From Oxalobacteraceae bacterium AB_14 (lineage in GTDB: Bacteria; Pseudomonadota; Gammaproteobacteria; Burkholderiales; Burkholderiaceae_D), in contig KB906724.1 of NCBI GenBank assembly GCA_000381565.1, positions 3,184,674 through 3,248,673 of the forward strand: 64,000 bases of DNA. Reading direction: 5' to 3'. The notes below the pieces were generated by a model. The model made no database searches and was not told the DNA's origin. It saw nothing but the letters and a program-made list of their open reading frames with translations. Below, one piece after another: positions 28,790-37,937 of this stretch. Both the position numbers and the translations under genes were made by a program. Positions within the stretch are counted from its first letter, which is position 1; each line of letters starts with the position of its first letter.

Positions 28790-30743
28790 AGCGCGCGGCT
28801 ACCGGGCCGACATCGACGGCCTGCGCGCGCTGGCGGTGCTGGCCGTCATGGCCTTCCACCTGTCGCCGGCCGCGCTGCCGGGCGGCTTCGCCGGGGTCGA
28901 CGTGTTCTTCGTCATCTCCGGCTATCTGATCACCGGCGTCATCACGCAGGCGCTGCAGCGGGGCGACTTCAGCCTGGCGCGCTTTTACCAGCACCGCATC
29001 ATGCGCATCCTGCCGGCCTACGCGGTGGTGTCGGCGGCGACGCTGGCGGCGGCCAGCTATCTGATGACGCCCAACGACTACCTGTTCTACACCACCTCGC
29101 TGGCGACCTCGTGGGGCTTCGTGTCCAACCTGTTCTTCTCCATGCTGAGCTGGGGGTATTTCGGCCAGCGCACCGAGGAGTTTCCGCTGTTGCACACCTG
29201 GTCGCTCGGGGTCGAGGAGCAGTTCTATTTCCTCTACCCGCTGTTGCTGCCCTTGCTGTGGCGCCGCGCGCGCGCGCTGCTGGCGCCGCTGCTGTTGCTG
29301 CTGGCCCTGCTGGGCCTGGCGCTGTCGGAAGCGCGCACCGGCGTGGTCGGCAGCTACTTCCTGCTGCCCTACCGCGCCCACGAACTGCTGATCGGCGCGC
29401 TGACCGCGTGGCTGGCGGCGCGCGCCGCCCCGCCGTCGCGCGCGCGCGCCACGCTGTGCGCGCTGGGCGGCGCCGCGCTGGCGCTGGCGGCGATGCTGTG
29501 GCTCAATCGCGGCACCCCCTACCCCGGCCTGCACTCGCTCACCCCATGCCTGGGGGCGGCGCTGCTGATCTACGCCGGCGCGCGCGACAACCCGGTCAGC
29601 GCGCTGTTGCGCCAGCGCTGGCTGGTGCGCATCGGCCTGATGTCGTACTCGCTGTATCTGTGGCACTGGCCGGTGCTGTCCTTCCTGCGCTACCGCCGGA
29701 TCGACCTGGCCGGCGCGCCCGGTGTCGCCGCCGTGGCCGCCATGTTCGCGCTGGCCTGGCTGTCCTGGCGCTATGTCGAACTGCCGGCGCGGCGCTTGCA
29801 GCGGGCGCCGCTGCGCCAGGGGGCGCTGCGCTACTACGCGGCGCCGGCCGCGGTGTTTCTGCTGGTCGGCCTGGTGTCCTACGGCACCGAGGGCCTGCCG
29901 CAGCGCTTCTCGGCCGACGCCCGCGAGCTGCTGTCGAGCTATTCGTTCGAACGCGACCTGGCCGGCGACTGCGCCCAGCGCGCCGGCGAATACCAGGGCG
30001 TCAGCCTGGCGCACCTGCGGCGCCGCTGCGCCTTCGGCGCGGACGGCGCCGCCCCGCCCAGCGTGCTGCTGTACGGCGACTCCCACGCCCACCACTTCAA
30101 GCCCTTCGTCGAACTGCTGGCACGCCGGGCGGGGCTGCGCGCGGTGTACTTTGTCGAGGGCAGTTGCGATCCGCTCGACCTGCCGCCGCCGGCGCCGGCG
30201 CCGGCCGGCAGCTGCCAGCGCCGCAACGCCGACCTGCTGCGGCTGGCGCCGCAATTCCGCTACGTGGTGGTGGCCGGGCGCTGGCAATACAAGGGCGAGG
30301 AAGCGCTGTTCGCCGCGCGCCTGCGCGCGGTGGCGCGGCTGGCGACGGCCGCCGGCGCCACCCTGGTGGTGTTCAAGGACAACCCCTCGGTGCCGCGCGA
30401 CCTGTCGCGCTGCGTGCTGTTCAGGAAACGGGGATGGATACCGGCCGCCAGCGACTGCGACATGAGCGCGGCCGAAGTGTTGAGCGAACAGGGCTCGATG
30501 GACGGCGTCATCGACGCGCTGCGGGTGGAGCTGCCGGCGCTGCTGGTGATCGATCCCAAGCGCGCCTCCTGCGACGCCGCCCGCTGCCTGACGTCGATCG
30601 GCAACACCGCCCTGTACAAGGACGCCAATCACCTCAACACCCGCGCCGCCGCGCTGCTGGGGCAGCGCTACCTGACGCTGGTCGGCAACCCGCTGGCGCC
30701 GGCCGCCACCCACGCGGGCGCGACCGCGCCGGACGCGCCATGA
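28776..30743 (+). CDS. Acyltransferase-3 with SGNH domain (OafA type), polysaccharide O-acetylation
   Basis: A 655-residue two-domain enzyme. The first 370 residues are a multi-span acyltransferase-3 domain (RALAVLAVMAFHLSP, GVDVFFVISGYLITGVI, FYQHRIMRILPAYAVV, TWSLGVEEQFYFLYPL). The periplasmic SGNH part has GDSHAHHFKP near residue 433 (catalytic Ser) and DANHLN near 615 (Asp/His). Such proteins move acetyl groups across the membrane and attach them to sugars. It is the second acyl-modifying enzyme of the operon. Confidence 0.92.
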   Translation: MRPLEARGYRADIDGLRALAVLAVMAFHLSPAALPGGFAGVDVFFVISGYLITGVITQALQRGDFSLARFYQHRIMRILPAYAVVSAATLAAASYLMTPNDYLFYTTSLATSWGFVSNLFFSMLSWGYFGQRTEEFPLLHTWSLGVEEQFYFLYPLLLPLLWRRARALLAPLLLLLALLGLALSEARTGVVGSYFLLPYRAHELLIGALTAWLAARAAPPSRARATLCALGGAALALAAMLWLNRGTPYPGLHSLTPCLGAALLIYAGARDNPVSALLRQRWLVRIGLMSYSLYLWHWPVLSFLRYRRIDLAGAPGVAAVAAMFALAWLSWRYVELPARRLQRAPLRQGALRYYAAPAAVFLLVGLVSYGTEGLPQRFSADARELLSSYSFERDLAGDCAQRAGEYQGVSLAHLRRRCAFGADGAAPPSVLLYGDSHAHHFKPFVELLARRAGLRAVYFVEGSCDPLDLPPPAPAPAGSCQRRNADLLRLAPQFRYVVVAGRWQYKGEEALFAARLRAVARLATAAGATLVVFKDNPSVPRDLSRCVLFRKRGWIPAASDCDMSAAEVLSEQGSMDGVIDALRVELPALLVIDPKRASCDAARCLTSIGNTALYKDANHLNTRAAALLGQRYLTLVGNPLAPAATHAGATAPDAP

Positions 30744-31996
30744 GCCGGCCGCCCGACCACCGGCCGGACGGCGACCGTCCGCTGCGCGTGCTGGTGGTGC
30801 ACAACCGCTACCAGCAGCGCGGCGGCGAGGACGTGGTGGTGGAGGCGGAAACGGCCCTGCTGCGCGCCCATGGCATGCAAGTGAGCGAGTACCGGCGCGA
30901 CAACGGCGAGCTGGCGGGCTTGTCGCCGCGGGCGAACGCGGCGGCCGCGCTGGCGACGCTCTGGTCGACGCGGGCCGCGCGCGACATCGCCGGCCTGTGC
31001 GCGCAGCAGCGGCCGGACTTGATCCACTTCCACAACACCTACCCGCTGATCTCGGCGGCGCCGTACTGGACGGCGGCGCGGCGCGCCATCCCGGTGGTGC
31101 AGACGCTGCACAATTTCCGCCTGCTGTGTCCGCAGGCGATGCTGTTGCGCCAGGGCAGCCCCTGCCTGGCGTGCGTCGGCCGCCTGCCATGGCGGGCGGT
31201 GGTGCACGGCTGCTACCACGGGTCGGCGCTGCAATCGGGGGTGGCGGTGGCGGCGCTGTCGGCGCACCGGCTGCTGGGCAGCTACCGGCGCCGGGTCGGC
31301 GCCTACATCGCCCTGAGCCGCTTCAGCCGCGAGCTGTTCATCGCCGGCGGCCTGCCCGCGGCGCGGCTGCACCTCAAGCCCAACTTCGTCGGCGATGGCG
31401 GCGCGCCGCCCGCCGGCCCGCGCAGCGGCGGCCTGTTCGTCGGCCGCCTGTCCGAGGAAAAAGGCGTGGCGGTGCTGCTGGCCGCCATGGCCCGGCTCGG
31501 CGACGAGCGCTCCCGGCTGTGGCTGGCGGGCGACGGCCCGCTGGCGCCGCTGGTGCAGCAGCAGGCCCCGGCCCAATGGCTGGGCGCGCTGGCGCCCGCG
31601 CAGGTGCGGCTGCGGATGCAGCACAGCCTGTTCCTGGTCGCGCCCAGCACCTGCCTGGAGACGTTCGGCCTGGCGGTGATCGAGGCGTTCGCCTGCGGGC
31701 TGGCGGTGATCGGCAGCGCCCACGGCGGTTTGGGCGAGCTGATCGAGGACGGCGTCACCGGCCTGCTGGTGACCCCTGGCGACGCCGCCGACCTGGCGCA
31801 GAAGATCGGCTGGGCGCTGCGCCATCCGCAAGCGATGGCCAATATGGGCCTGGCGGCGCGGGCCCGCTACCTGCGGCACTACACGCCGCAACGCAATTTC
31901 CAGCAACTGCAAGCCATCTACCACAGCCTGCTCACCCCACAACCAGGAGAACCCCATGCCTTCCGAACGCCAACTCGTACTGACCAGCCCGATTGA
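30740..31996 (+). CDS. Glycosyltransferase family 4
   Basis: A 418-residue GT-B enzyme. N-terminal RVLVVHNRYQQRGGEDVVVEAE is followed by the donor-binding half with GGLFVGRLSEEKGV, LWLAGDGPL and the E-x7-E region STCLETFGLAVIEAFACG. A cysteine-containing insert lies near residues 135-160 (LLCPQAMLLRQGSPCLACVG), as in several GT4 enzymes of this type. Its first codon overlaps the acyltransferase stop (ATGA). Its last 41 bases overlap the WecG-like gene. Sugar unknown. Confidence 0.9.
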   Translation: MSRPPDHRPDGDRPLRVLVVHNRYQQRGGEDVVVEAETALLRAHGMQVSEYRRDNGELAGLSPRANAAAALATLWSTRAARDIAGLCAQQRPDLIHFHNTYPLISAAPYWTAARRAIPVVQTLHNFRLLCPQAMLLRQGSPCLACVGRLPWRAVVHGCYHGSALQSGVAVAALSAHRLLGSYRRRVGAYIALSRFSRELFIAGGLPAARLHLKPNFVGDGGAPPAGPRSGGLFVGRLSEEKGVAVLLAAMARLGDERSRLWLAGDGPLAPLVQQQAPAQWLGALAPAQVRLRMQHSLFLVAPSTCLETFGLAVIEAFACGLAVIGSAHGGLGELIEDGVTGLLVTPGDAADLAQKIGWALRHPQAMANMGLAARARYLRHYTPQRNFQQLQAIYHSLLTPQPGEPHAFRTPTRTDQPD

Positions 31997-32717
31997 TGTG
32001 ATCGACTGGGAGCAGGCGCTGGCCAGGCTGCTCGACTGGGGGGGGCGCCGCGAGAGCCGCTACGCCTGCATGTGCAATGTCCACTCGGTGGTCACCAGTG
32101 CGCGCGATCCAGCCTTTGGCGGCGTCATCGGCAACGCCGACATGACGACGCCGGACGGCGCGCCGGTGGCGTGGGCGCTGCGGCATTTCCGCCACACGCC
32201 GCAGCAGCGCATCAACGGCCCGGACCTGATGTGGCGCCTGCTTGGCGCGGCGCAGGACAACGCTCTGTCGGTGTTCCTGTACGGCTCCAGCGACGCCACG
32301 CTGGCGGCGCTGCAGGCGGCGCTGCGGCGCCATTTTCCGCAGTTGCGGATTGCCGGGGCGATCGCGCCGCCGTACCGCCGGATGACCGAGGACGAGGACG
32401 ATCTCGATGTCGCGCTGATCAACGCCAGCGGCGCCAACCTGGTGTTCGTCGGCCTGGGCTGTCCCAAACAGGAATACTGGATGGCCGCCCACTGCGGCCG
32501 CGTGCAGGCGCCCATGATCGGCGTCGGCGCCGCCTTCGACTACCATGCCGGCACGCTGCGCCGGGCGCCGCCATGGTGGCAGCATCACGGCCTGGAATGG
32601 CTGTACCGCCTCGGGCATGAACCGCGCAGGCTGGCCGGCCGCTACCTGGTCACCAATACGCTGTTCGTGTGGGGTCTGCTGCGCCAGATGCTGAGCAAGC
32701 GGAGCCTGCGGCGATGA
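31956..32717 (+). CDS. WecG/TagA/CpsF-family glycosyltransferase
   Basis: A 253-residue member of glycosyltransferase family 26, whose relatives add N-acetylmannosamine-type sugars to lipid-linked intermediates. Seen: YACMCNVHSVV, MTTPDGAPVAWALRHF, GSSDATLAALQAAL and LVFVGLGCPKQEYWMAAH. The C-terminus has basic and amphipathic helices that anchor family members to the membrane. The start follows CAGGAGAACCCC and lies inside the end of the GT4 gene. The next, regulatory, gene overlaps its stop (ATGA). Confidence 0.92.
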   Translation: MPSERQLVLTSPIDVIDWEQALARLLDWGGRRESRYACMCNVHSVVTSARDPAFGGVIGNADMTTPDGAPVAWALRHFRHTPQQRINGPDLMWRLLGAAQDNALSVFLYGSSDATLAALQAALRRHFPQLRIAGAIAPPYRRMTEDEDDLDVALINASGANLVFVGLGCPKQEYWMAAHCGRVQAPMIGVGAAFDYHAGTLRRAPPWWQHHGLEWLYRLGHEPRRLAGRYLVTNTLFVWGLLRQMLSKRSLRR

Positions 32718-33007
32718 GCCCTACCACGCCACCGCCGGCGGCGCCCTACGATCCCGCCCGGCTGCTCGACGCGCTGCTGGAGCGGCTGCAGTTGAAGAAC
32801 GATGCCGCGCTGTCGCGGCTGCTGGAGATCGAGGCGCCGACGATCAGCAAGATCCGCAACCGCCGCGTCAACGTCGGCGCGACGCTGCTGTTGCGCATGC
32901 ATGAAGTGAGCAATCTCAGCATCGACGAGCTGAGATTGCTGATGGGCGACCGGCGTGCGCGGCTGCGCCTGCCGGCCGAGAAGCGGCGCGGCGCCGGTCC
33001 GCGCTGA
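32714..33007 (+). CDS. Small helix-turn-helix (Cro/CI-like) protein, paralogue at operon end
   Basis: A 97-residue protein resembling the one at 9809-10087: LKNDAALSRLLEI, PTISKIRNRRVNVG, LLRMHEVSNLSIDELRLLMGDRRARLRL. The predicted fold is a Cro/CI-type DNA-binding bundle. It is coupled by an ATGA overlap to the last biosynthetic gene, so it is made in step with the exopolysaccharide machinery and could feed back on the operon. It has no promoter of its own that I can see. No characterised homologue is recognised, so the function is inferred from fold and position. Confidence 0.8.
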   Translation: MSPTTPPPAAPYDPARLLDALLERLQLKNDAALSRLLEIEAPTISKIRNRRVNVGATLLLRMHEVSNLSIDELRLLMGDRRARLRLPAEKRRGAGPR

Positions 33008-33020
33008 GGCGGTCCGGCGC
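32991..33020. terminator. GC-rich inverted repeat at the end of the exopolysaccharide operon
   Basis: GCGCCGG (32991-32997) and CCGGCGC (33014-33020) could form a 7-bp stem with a 16-base loop, spanning the stop codon of the HTH gene. It lies between convergent genes and could serve both. There is no T-run. Confidence 0.35.
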
Positions 33021-33030
33021 CGCGTGGGGC

Positions 33031-35622
33031 CTAGCGCACCAGACGCAGCGGATGCGGATAGGTGTAAGGCGTGTAGCCCGGCTTGGCGGCGAGGAAGTAA
33101 TCGCGGTTCAAGCCGATCGACGACGGACAGGTGTTGTCGATGCCGTTGGTGGTGTAGCCGTTCTGCGGATTGGCCGAGTTATTCCAGATATACAGCGAAC
33201 GGATCTGGTCCCGCCCCGGGTAGGTGCCGCAGCCGAAACCTTCGACCATCAACTCGATGGTGCGGCTGATCGTTGCGGTGGCGGTGTTGTTGAAGATGAC
33301 GCCGTCGCCGCCGCGGATGCCGATCGCAGTGCGCTGCAAGCCGCCGCTGATATTGGTGGAATAGTCGTTGTTGTACACCTCGAAGCTGCGCGAGCCGCGT
33401 GACGACGACGACAGTCCATGCGCATCGGTCATCGCATAGTCTTTCGCCGGATCGTTGCCGACCACGCGGTTGTAACGGAACACATAGGCCGAACCGTTGT
33501 TGGAGGCGATGTTGTGCCGATTGCCGGAGAAGTAATTGTTCTCGACATAGACGGCGTTGGCCGACCCCAGGTCCAGCGCCGGCCAGGCGCCGCCGCCATA
33601 CACCACCACCCCATACCCCAGGTTGCGCAGGTCGGCGCTGTAGTTGTTGAGGAAGTTGTTGTTGTAAATGACGCCGCGCTGGCCCGGCGCATCCCCGACA
33701 TATACCGCGCTGAAGACGAAGTTCTTGAAGGTCGAGTCATGCACGCGGAAATCGCGGCAGCCGTTGAGCAGCCCGAGTCCCTTGTCCTGAATCGCGCCGT
33801 TGGCGTTGCCCACCAGTGTCATGCCGGAAAATACGGCGGCTTGACCGTTCTGGCAGTTGAAGGCCACCAGGTAGCTGGTGTTGGGCACCGATCCCTGCCT
33901 GCGGATGATGGTCTTGTCCTGGCCAGCGCCGTGCAGCGCCACGCCGGCTGGCAGCGTCAGCTGCTGGACGCCCCAGTTGCAATCGCCTGCGGGGATGGAA
34001 ACGTTCATGCCCGTGGTCGCCGTGCTGACCGCACTGCTGACGTCATTGAAGCTGCAGCTGCGCGCGACCCGGTCCGGCGTTGGCGCCGGCGTGGGAGCGG
34101 GCGTCGGCGCCGGCGTCGGCGCAGGCGCAGGCGTTGGCGTTGGCGTTGGCGTCGGCGTTGGCGTTGGCGTCGGCGTTGGCGTTGGCGTTGGCGTTGGCGT
34201 CGGCGTTGGCGCCGGCGCCGGCGCCGTTGCCGAGCATGCGTACGGACTCCAGAAGTAGGTGCTGATGGTCGGATCCCAGCCCGGATTGTCGTGGGTGGCC
34301 TGATAGAACTTGCCGTTGTCGGCATAGCGCACGATATCCTTGGTCCGGTATTTGTGGCCCCAAGCCCAATTCGGATAACTGCAGGTCGGCGCCGTGCTTG
34401 GCGGTGTCGACGGTGCGACCGGTGCGGGACTGACCGCCGCCCGCAACGGGTGCGGATAGGCATAAGGCGTGTAGCCTGGCCGCGCGCTGAGGAAGTAGTC
34501 GCGGTTGGCGCCGATCGATGCCGCGCAGTGGTTTTGCAGCCCGCCCGGATAGGTGGGGTTGCTTACCGTGTTGCCCCAGATATACAGCGAGCGGATCTGA
34601 TCCGGCCCCGGATACTTGCCGCAGACGAAACCGTCCGTATCGAGCTCGACGGCGCGGCTGTAGCCGGCCGGCACGGCGTTATTGAAGATCACGCCATCAC
34701 CGCCGGCAATGTTGATCGCCGCGCGCACCTGGCCGCTGACGCCGGTGGCCTGGAAGGTGTTGTCGTAAATTTCATAGCTGCGCGTGCCGTGGGCCGCGGT
34801 GCTCAAGCCGTGTACGTCGGTCATGAAGAAGTCCTTGGTGCCGGTGGTCGCCGCCACGGTATTGCGACGGAACACAAAGCTTGCACCATTGTTGCTGGAC
34901 ACGCTTTGACGATTGCCGCTAAAGCTGTTGTCTTCGATGTAGACCGCGTCCTGGCTGCCCAGCGCCAGCGCCGGCCAGTCGCCGCCGCCGGTGATCTCGA
35001 CCGCATAGCCCAGGTCGCCGAGATCCTTGCTGAAATTGTCGTTGAAGCGGTTTTGCGCGATCACGCCGCGCTGCTTGGCGGCGTCGCCGACATGGATGGC
35101 GGCATAGACGAAACGGTTGAACCCCGAGTTGGTCACCTTGAAGTCGCGGCACCCCTTGAGCAGGCCCAGGCCGGCGTCGCGGATGGTGCCATTGCCATTG
35201 CCCACCAGGGTGATGCCGGAGAAGTCCGCCACCTGACCGTTGGAGCAATCGTAGGCGACCAGGTAAGTGCCGCGCGCCACCGCGCCGCCGCGCTGTATCG
35301 TGGTCGAGTCGCGCCCGGCGCCGCGCAGGTAGACGCCTGCCGGCACCGTCAATTGCGCGGTCCCCCAGTTGCAGGTGCCGGCCGGTATCTGCACCGACAT
35401 GCCGCCGGTGGCATTGCGCACCGCGGCGCTGACGTCCGCGTAGTTGCAACTGGCGGCGTTGACGACGTTCGATGCGGTGGTCACGCCCTGGGCCAGCAGC
35501 ACCGCCGGCGGCGCCGCCTCGCTGGAGGCCGGACCGCTGCTACCGCCACAGGCGGCGACGGACATCAGTCCGGCGATGGGCCACAGCGTGGCCAACGATC
35601 GTTGGATGGATTTCAAATGCAT
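33031..35622 (-). CDS. Secreted lipoprotein with two parallel beta-helix domains, chitin-binding-like module and Pro-Thr linker
   Basis: An 863-residue protein. The signal peptide ends in a lipobox (SVAACGG, Cys near residue 25). Two homologous halves follow (about residues 55-395 and 520-863), each with the same landmarks: [107 protein letters not shown], and an ending R-DYFL-A-PGYTPY-YPHPLR. These are right-handed beta-helix (pectate-lyase-like) domains. Between them lie a small CBM5/12-like module ([20 protein letters not shown] ... FWSPYAC, about 412-461) and a Pro-Thr/Pro-Ala linker. Likely a surface polysaccharide-binding or -cleaving protein; no catalytic residues can be assigned. It is convergent with the exopolysaccharide operon. 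Confidence 0.85.
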   Translation of the reverse strand: MHLKSIQRSLATLWPIAGLMSVAACGGSSGPASSEAAPPAVLLAQGVTTASNVVNAASCNYADVSAAVRNATGGMSVQIPAGTCNWGTAQLTVPAGVYLRGAGRDSTTIQRGGAVARGTYLVAYDCSNGQVADFSGITLVGNGNGTIRDAGLGLLKGCRDFKVTNSGFNRFVYAAIHVGDAAKQRGVIAQNRFNDNFSKDLGDLGYAVEITGGGDWPALALGSQDAVYIEDNSFSGNRQSVSSNNGASFVFRRNTVAATTGTKDFFMTDVHGLSTAAHGTRSYEIYDNTFQATGVSGQVRAAINIAGGDGVIFNNAVPAGYSRAVELDTDGFVCGKYPGPDQIRSLYIWGNTVSNPTYPGGLQNHCAASIGANRDYFLSARPGYTPYAYPHPLRAAVSPAPVAPSTPPSTAPTCSYPNWAWGHKYRTKDIVRYADNGKFYQATHDNPGWDPTISTYFWSPYACSATAPAPAPTPTPTPTPTPTPTPTPTPTPTPTPTPAPAPTPAPTPAPTPAPTPDRVARSCSFNDVSSAVSTATTGMNVSIPAGDCNWGVQQLTLPAGVALHGAGQDKTIIRRQGSVPNTSYLVAFNCQNGQAAVFSGMTLVGNANGAIQDKGLGLLNGCRDFRVHDSTFKNFVFSAVYVGDAPGQRGVIYNNNFLNNYSADLRNLGYGVVVYGGGAWPALDLGSANAVYVENNYFSGNRHNIASNNGSAYVFRYNRVVGNDPAKDYAMTDAHGLSSSSRGSRSFEVYNNDYSTNISGGLQRTAIGIRGGDGVIFNNTATATISRTIELMVEGFGCGTYPGRDQIRSLYIWNNSANPQNGYTTNGIDNTCPSSIGLNRDYFLAAKPGYTPYTYPHPLRLVR
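34076..34224 (-). repeat. Hexanucleotide tandem repeat coding the Pro-Thr linker
   Basis: About 25 near-identical copies of CGTTGG/CGTCGG/CGCCGG on the plus strand, read as Pro-Thr and Pro-Ala codon pairs on the minus strand. Because the unit is six bases, slippage would change linker length without shifting the frame. Confidence 0.9.
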
Positions 35623-36035
35623 AGCTCAATTTCCCTTGCAAAAAACAAATTTCGGTTCATAAAAAAAGCCCTAGTTGTTTTTTATTGTGGGCAAATCTTA
35701 TGACGAAACAATTTGTCGCTACAAGGAAAATTTCACATTATGAAATTTCCATGGAAAAATGTAAAGCAGCAAAAAAAATCAAAAATCCATGGAGAAAACA
35801 CCTGACCTGTTTCTTCCAGTTACGTTGACTGTCCGGCGCGAACGGCAGGAAATTGTTTAAAACAGTGCTTACTTGAACGATTCCATCGACTTAACCATTT
35901 TAAATTTTATTATCGTATAACATTAATGAATAAATCATTGCTGTTAAAATTTCCAGCCAATTGATTCCATTAGGAAATTTTTCCACAAAAAAAAATTTGT
36001 GCACGGCAGCGTTATCCGGCCATCCGCGCCGCCGA
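35623..36035. other. AT-rich intergenic island
   Basis: A 413-base stretch without a gene, strikingly AT-rich against the surrounding GC-rich DNA, with long A and T runs. It lies upstream of the beta-helix lipoprotein gene and downstream of the deacetylase gene. It contains an inverted repeat at 35728-35748 and TCCATGGA-type palindromes near 35750 and 35790. It probably holds the lipoprotein promoter; no single -35/-10 pair stands out. Confidence 0.6.
35728..35748. promoter_or_regulatory. Inverted repeat, operator candidate
   Basis: AAATTTCA and TGAAATTT are perfect 8-base arms around CATTA, extended outward by GGAA/TTCC. It lies 106-126 bases upstream of the beta-helix lipoprotein start. 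No binding protein is assigned. Confidence 0.5.
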
Positions 36036-36770
36036 TTACAGTGAAAAGGAGCGCTGCGCCAGCTCGCCATTGCTCAGGCGCGCCGATTTTGGCGTGCAAC
36101 TGGCCGCGTAAGCCAGGAAGTCCGACAGCTGCGGCCATGCCTGCAAGCGGTCGATGTCGAGCGCGTGCATCCACAAATGGAACACCCCTCCCCGGCGTTG
36201 CGCCGCGTCCAGCAGCAGATACAGCCGCCGTTGCCAATCCTGCTGGCGAACGGCGATGGCCAGGCCGGGCAAGCGCTCCAGCCAATGTCCGCCGCGCACA
36301 AAATTGCGCAGATAGACATCGCGCCGGTGCGGATAGAACTGGCAGGTGGTCGGCATTTCATAGCGGTCGCGTCCCGCCCCCAGGAACAGGTTGTGGGTGG
36401 TGCGCGCGTAGGCGAAGCCGGCATCGCGCACCAGCGCCAGGTGCCCGCTTCGATAGGCGCCGCCCGGATAGCAAAAACCCTGCACCGCCTGGCCGAGGAT
36501 CTGCTCCAGCGCCTGCTTGCCGCGGGCGATCTGGAACGCCGCCTCGCGCTGCCCCAGCCGGCTGAGAAAACAATGGTCGAGCGTGTGCGAACCGACTTCG
36601 AAATCGCGGGCGATGGCGCGCATCTGCGCCTCCGGCATCACCGGCGCTCCCTCGATATTTGCCACAGGAAAATAGAAGGTCGCCGGCAAGGCGTAACGCC
36701 CGAGCAGATCCGCCAACCGCACATCGGACGGATGGCCGTCGTCGATCGAACAGGTAAACACATATCCCAT
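36036..36770 (-). CDS. Polysaccharide deacetylase (NodB/CE4 family)
   Basis: A 244-residue protein. The NodB signatures are CSIDDGHPSD (metal-binding Asp, near residue 8) and GSHTLDH (H-x3-H, near 70), followed by GFCYPGGAYRSG. The enzyme would remove N- or O-acetyl groups from a polysaccharide; near an exopolysaccharide locus it may trim the same polymer. No signal peptide is seen at the chosen ATG (GGAGAACTGC upstream), suggesting a cytosolic enzyme or a missed longer start; upstream in-frame ATGs add a basic stretch that is not a convincing signal sequence. Confidence 0.85.
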   Translation of the reverse strand: MGYVFTCSIDDGHPSDVRLADLLGRYALPATFYFPVANIEGAPVMPEAQMRAIARDFEVGSHTLDHCFLSRLGQREAAFQIARGKQALEQILGQAVQGFCYPGGAYRSGHLALVRDAGFAYARTTHNLFLGAGRDRYEMPTTCQFYPHRRDVYLRNFVRGGHWLERLPGLAIAVRQQDWQRRLYLLLDAAQRRGGVFHLWMHALDIDRLQAWPQLSDFLAYAASCTPKSARLSNGELAQRSFSL

Positions 36771-37132
36771 GCAGTTCTCCATGTCGGTGCACGGCAACGG
36801 TTGGGAACGCACGCGCGCCCAATCGGTCATGCAAGTTTGTCGTAGGCAGGCGACAGCTAGTTGCCTGCGGCAACGTCCGAGGCCCCTAAAACTGTTCAAG
36901 ATCACTTATCTATTAATTATTTCAAATTGCTATCGTTTCGAACCAGCCAATTCTCATACCATTTATCAGACGACTCCGATTGACAAATTGAATATCGTAA
37001 TTTCACCGATTCATTGAGGAAAGTTTCATTCCGGGGCATTGTGCCATGCCGCCAAAGACCCATTATTACCGCGCTCCCCGTTCCGCCACCGAACCTGGCG
37101 CCACGCCGATTGTTAGTTATCAGGAGATCAGC
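36771..37132. other. Intergenic region between deacetylase and Crp/Fnr gene
   Basis: 362 bases with no gene supported. The centre (36890-37010) is AT-rich. Two inverted repeats are visible: GCAGGC (36846-36851) with GCCTGC (36863-36868), and GTTGC/GCAAC at 36860-36874. TTGACA occurs at 36980, but no good -10 follows at the right distance. Confidence 0.5.
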
Positions 37133-37921
37133 ATGTTTTCCGTTTACCCTTCGATCGCCCCCCCCGCCTCCGTCCCCAGGCTGTCCGCCGTGGACAACGT
37201 GACCCGGCCGGCGGCAAGCCGGCAGTCCACGCTGGCCGAACTGTGCAAATTGTTGGGCATTTGCGCGGACCTGCAGAGCCAGCCGCCCGACCTGCGCTTC
37301 CAGCACCTGCGCCTGCGGGTCGGCGACCGCCTGTACCAGACCGGCGATCCGTTCCGGCAGTTGTATGTGCTCAACAGCGGCTTCATGAAGGCGGTGTTGA
37401 GTATCCCGGGCGGGGTTGAACAGGTGGTCGGCTTTTCCCTGCGCGGCGCGCTGCTGGGGATCGACGGCATTTCCACGCGCTGCCACGCCAGCGGCGCCGT
37501 CGCCCTCAGCGACGTCGACCTGATACAAATACCGCCCCAGGTGCTCCAGCTGTTGGCCAGGACCTGCCCCGGCATGTCGCGCGGCCTGTACAGCGCCATC
37601 TCGCGCGAGCTCACGCGCGCCAGGCCGGCCATCAGCCGCACCGGCCTGACCACGCGCGGCCGACTCGGCAGGCTGTTGCTGGATCTGGCCGATCGCTTCG
37701 CCGGCATGGGCTACTCCGCCGCCGAGTTCAACCTGCCGATGGCGCGCGCCGATATCGCCAGCTACCTGGGCATGGCGCAGGAAACGGTCAGCCGCGGCCT
37801 GATGGAACTGGAGGCCAACGGTCTGATACAGCTGGACCAGCGCACCATCCGCATCCTGGACCGCGAGAGCCTGCGCGCGCTCAAGCGCATGCCGCGCCTG
37901 GACCACTTCGATTGTCAATAA
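37133..37921 (+). CDS. Crp/Fnr-family regulator without iron-sulfur cysteines
   Basis: A 262-residue protein. The cyclic-nucleotide-like domain covers residues 55-165 (LRVGDRLYQTGDPFRQLYVLNSGFMKAV, GFSLRGALLGIDGIS) and the winged helix 175-250 (MARADIASYLGMAQETVSRGLMEL). The ETVSR recognition motif is the canonical FNR one, so it should bind TTGAT-type boxes, but the cluster cysteines are absent (the fourth position reads DVDLIQI). It may compete with the true FNR proteins at the same sites or respond to another signal. The start follows CAGGAG. An unknown gene follows 16 bases downstream. Confidence 0.88.
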   Translation: MFSVYPSIAPPASVPRLSAVDNVTRPAASRQSTLAELCKLLGICADLQSQPPDLRFQHLRLRVGDRLYQTGDPFRQLYVLNSGFMKAVLSIPGGVEQVVGFSLRGALLGIDGISTRCHASGAVALSDVDLIQIPPQVLQLLARTCPGMSRGLYSAISRELTRARPAISRTGLTTRGRLGRLLLDLADRFAGMGYSAAEFNLPMARADIASYLGMAQETVSRGLMELEANGLIQLDQRTIRILDRESLRALKRMPRLDHFDCQ

Positions 37922-37937
37922 CCGGGAGGGAACAGCC

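Noticed and set aside
34076..34224. CRISPR-like short repeats
   Set aside because: The repeats are six-base units read in frame as Pro-Thr; there are no unique spacers and no cas genes.
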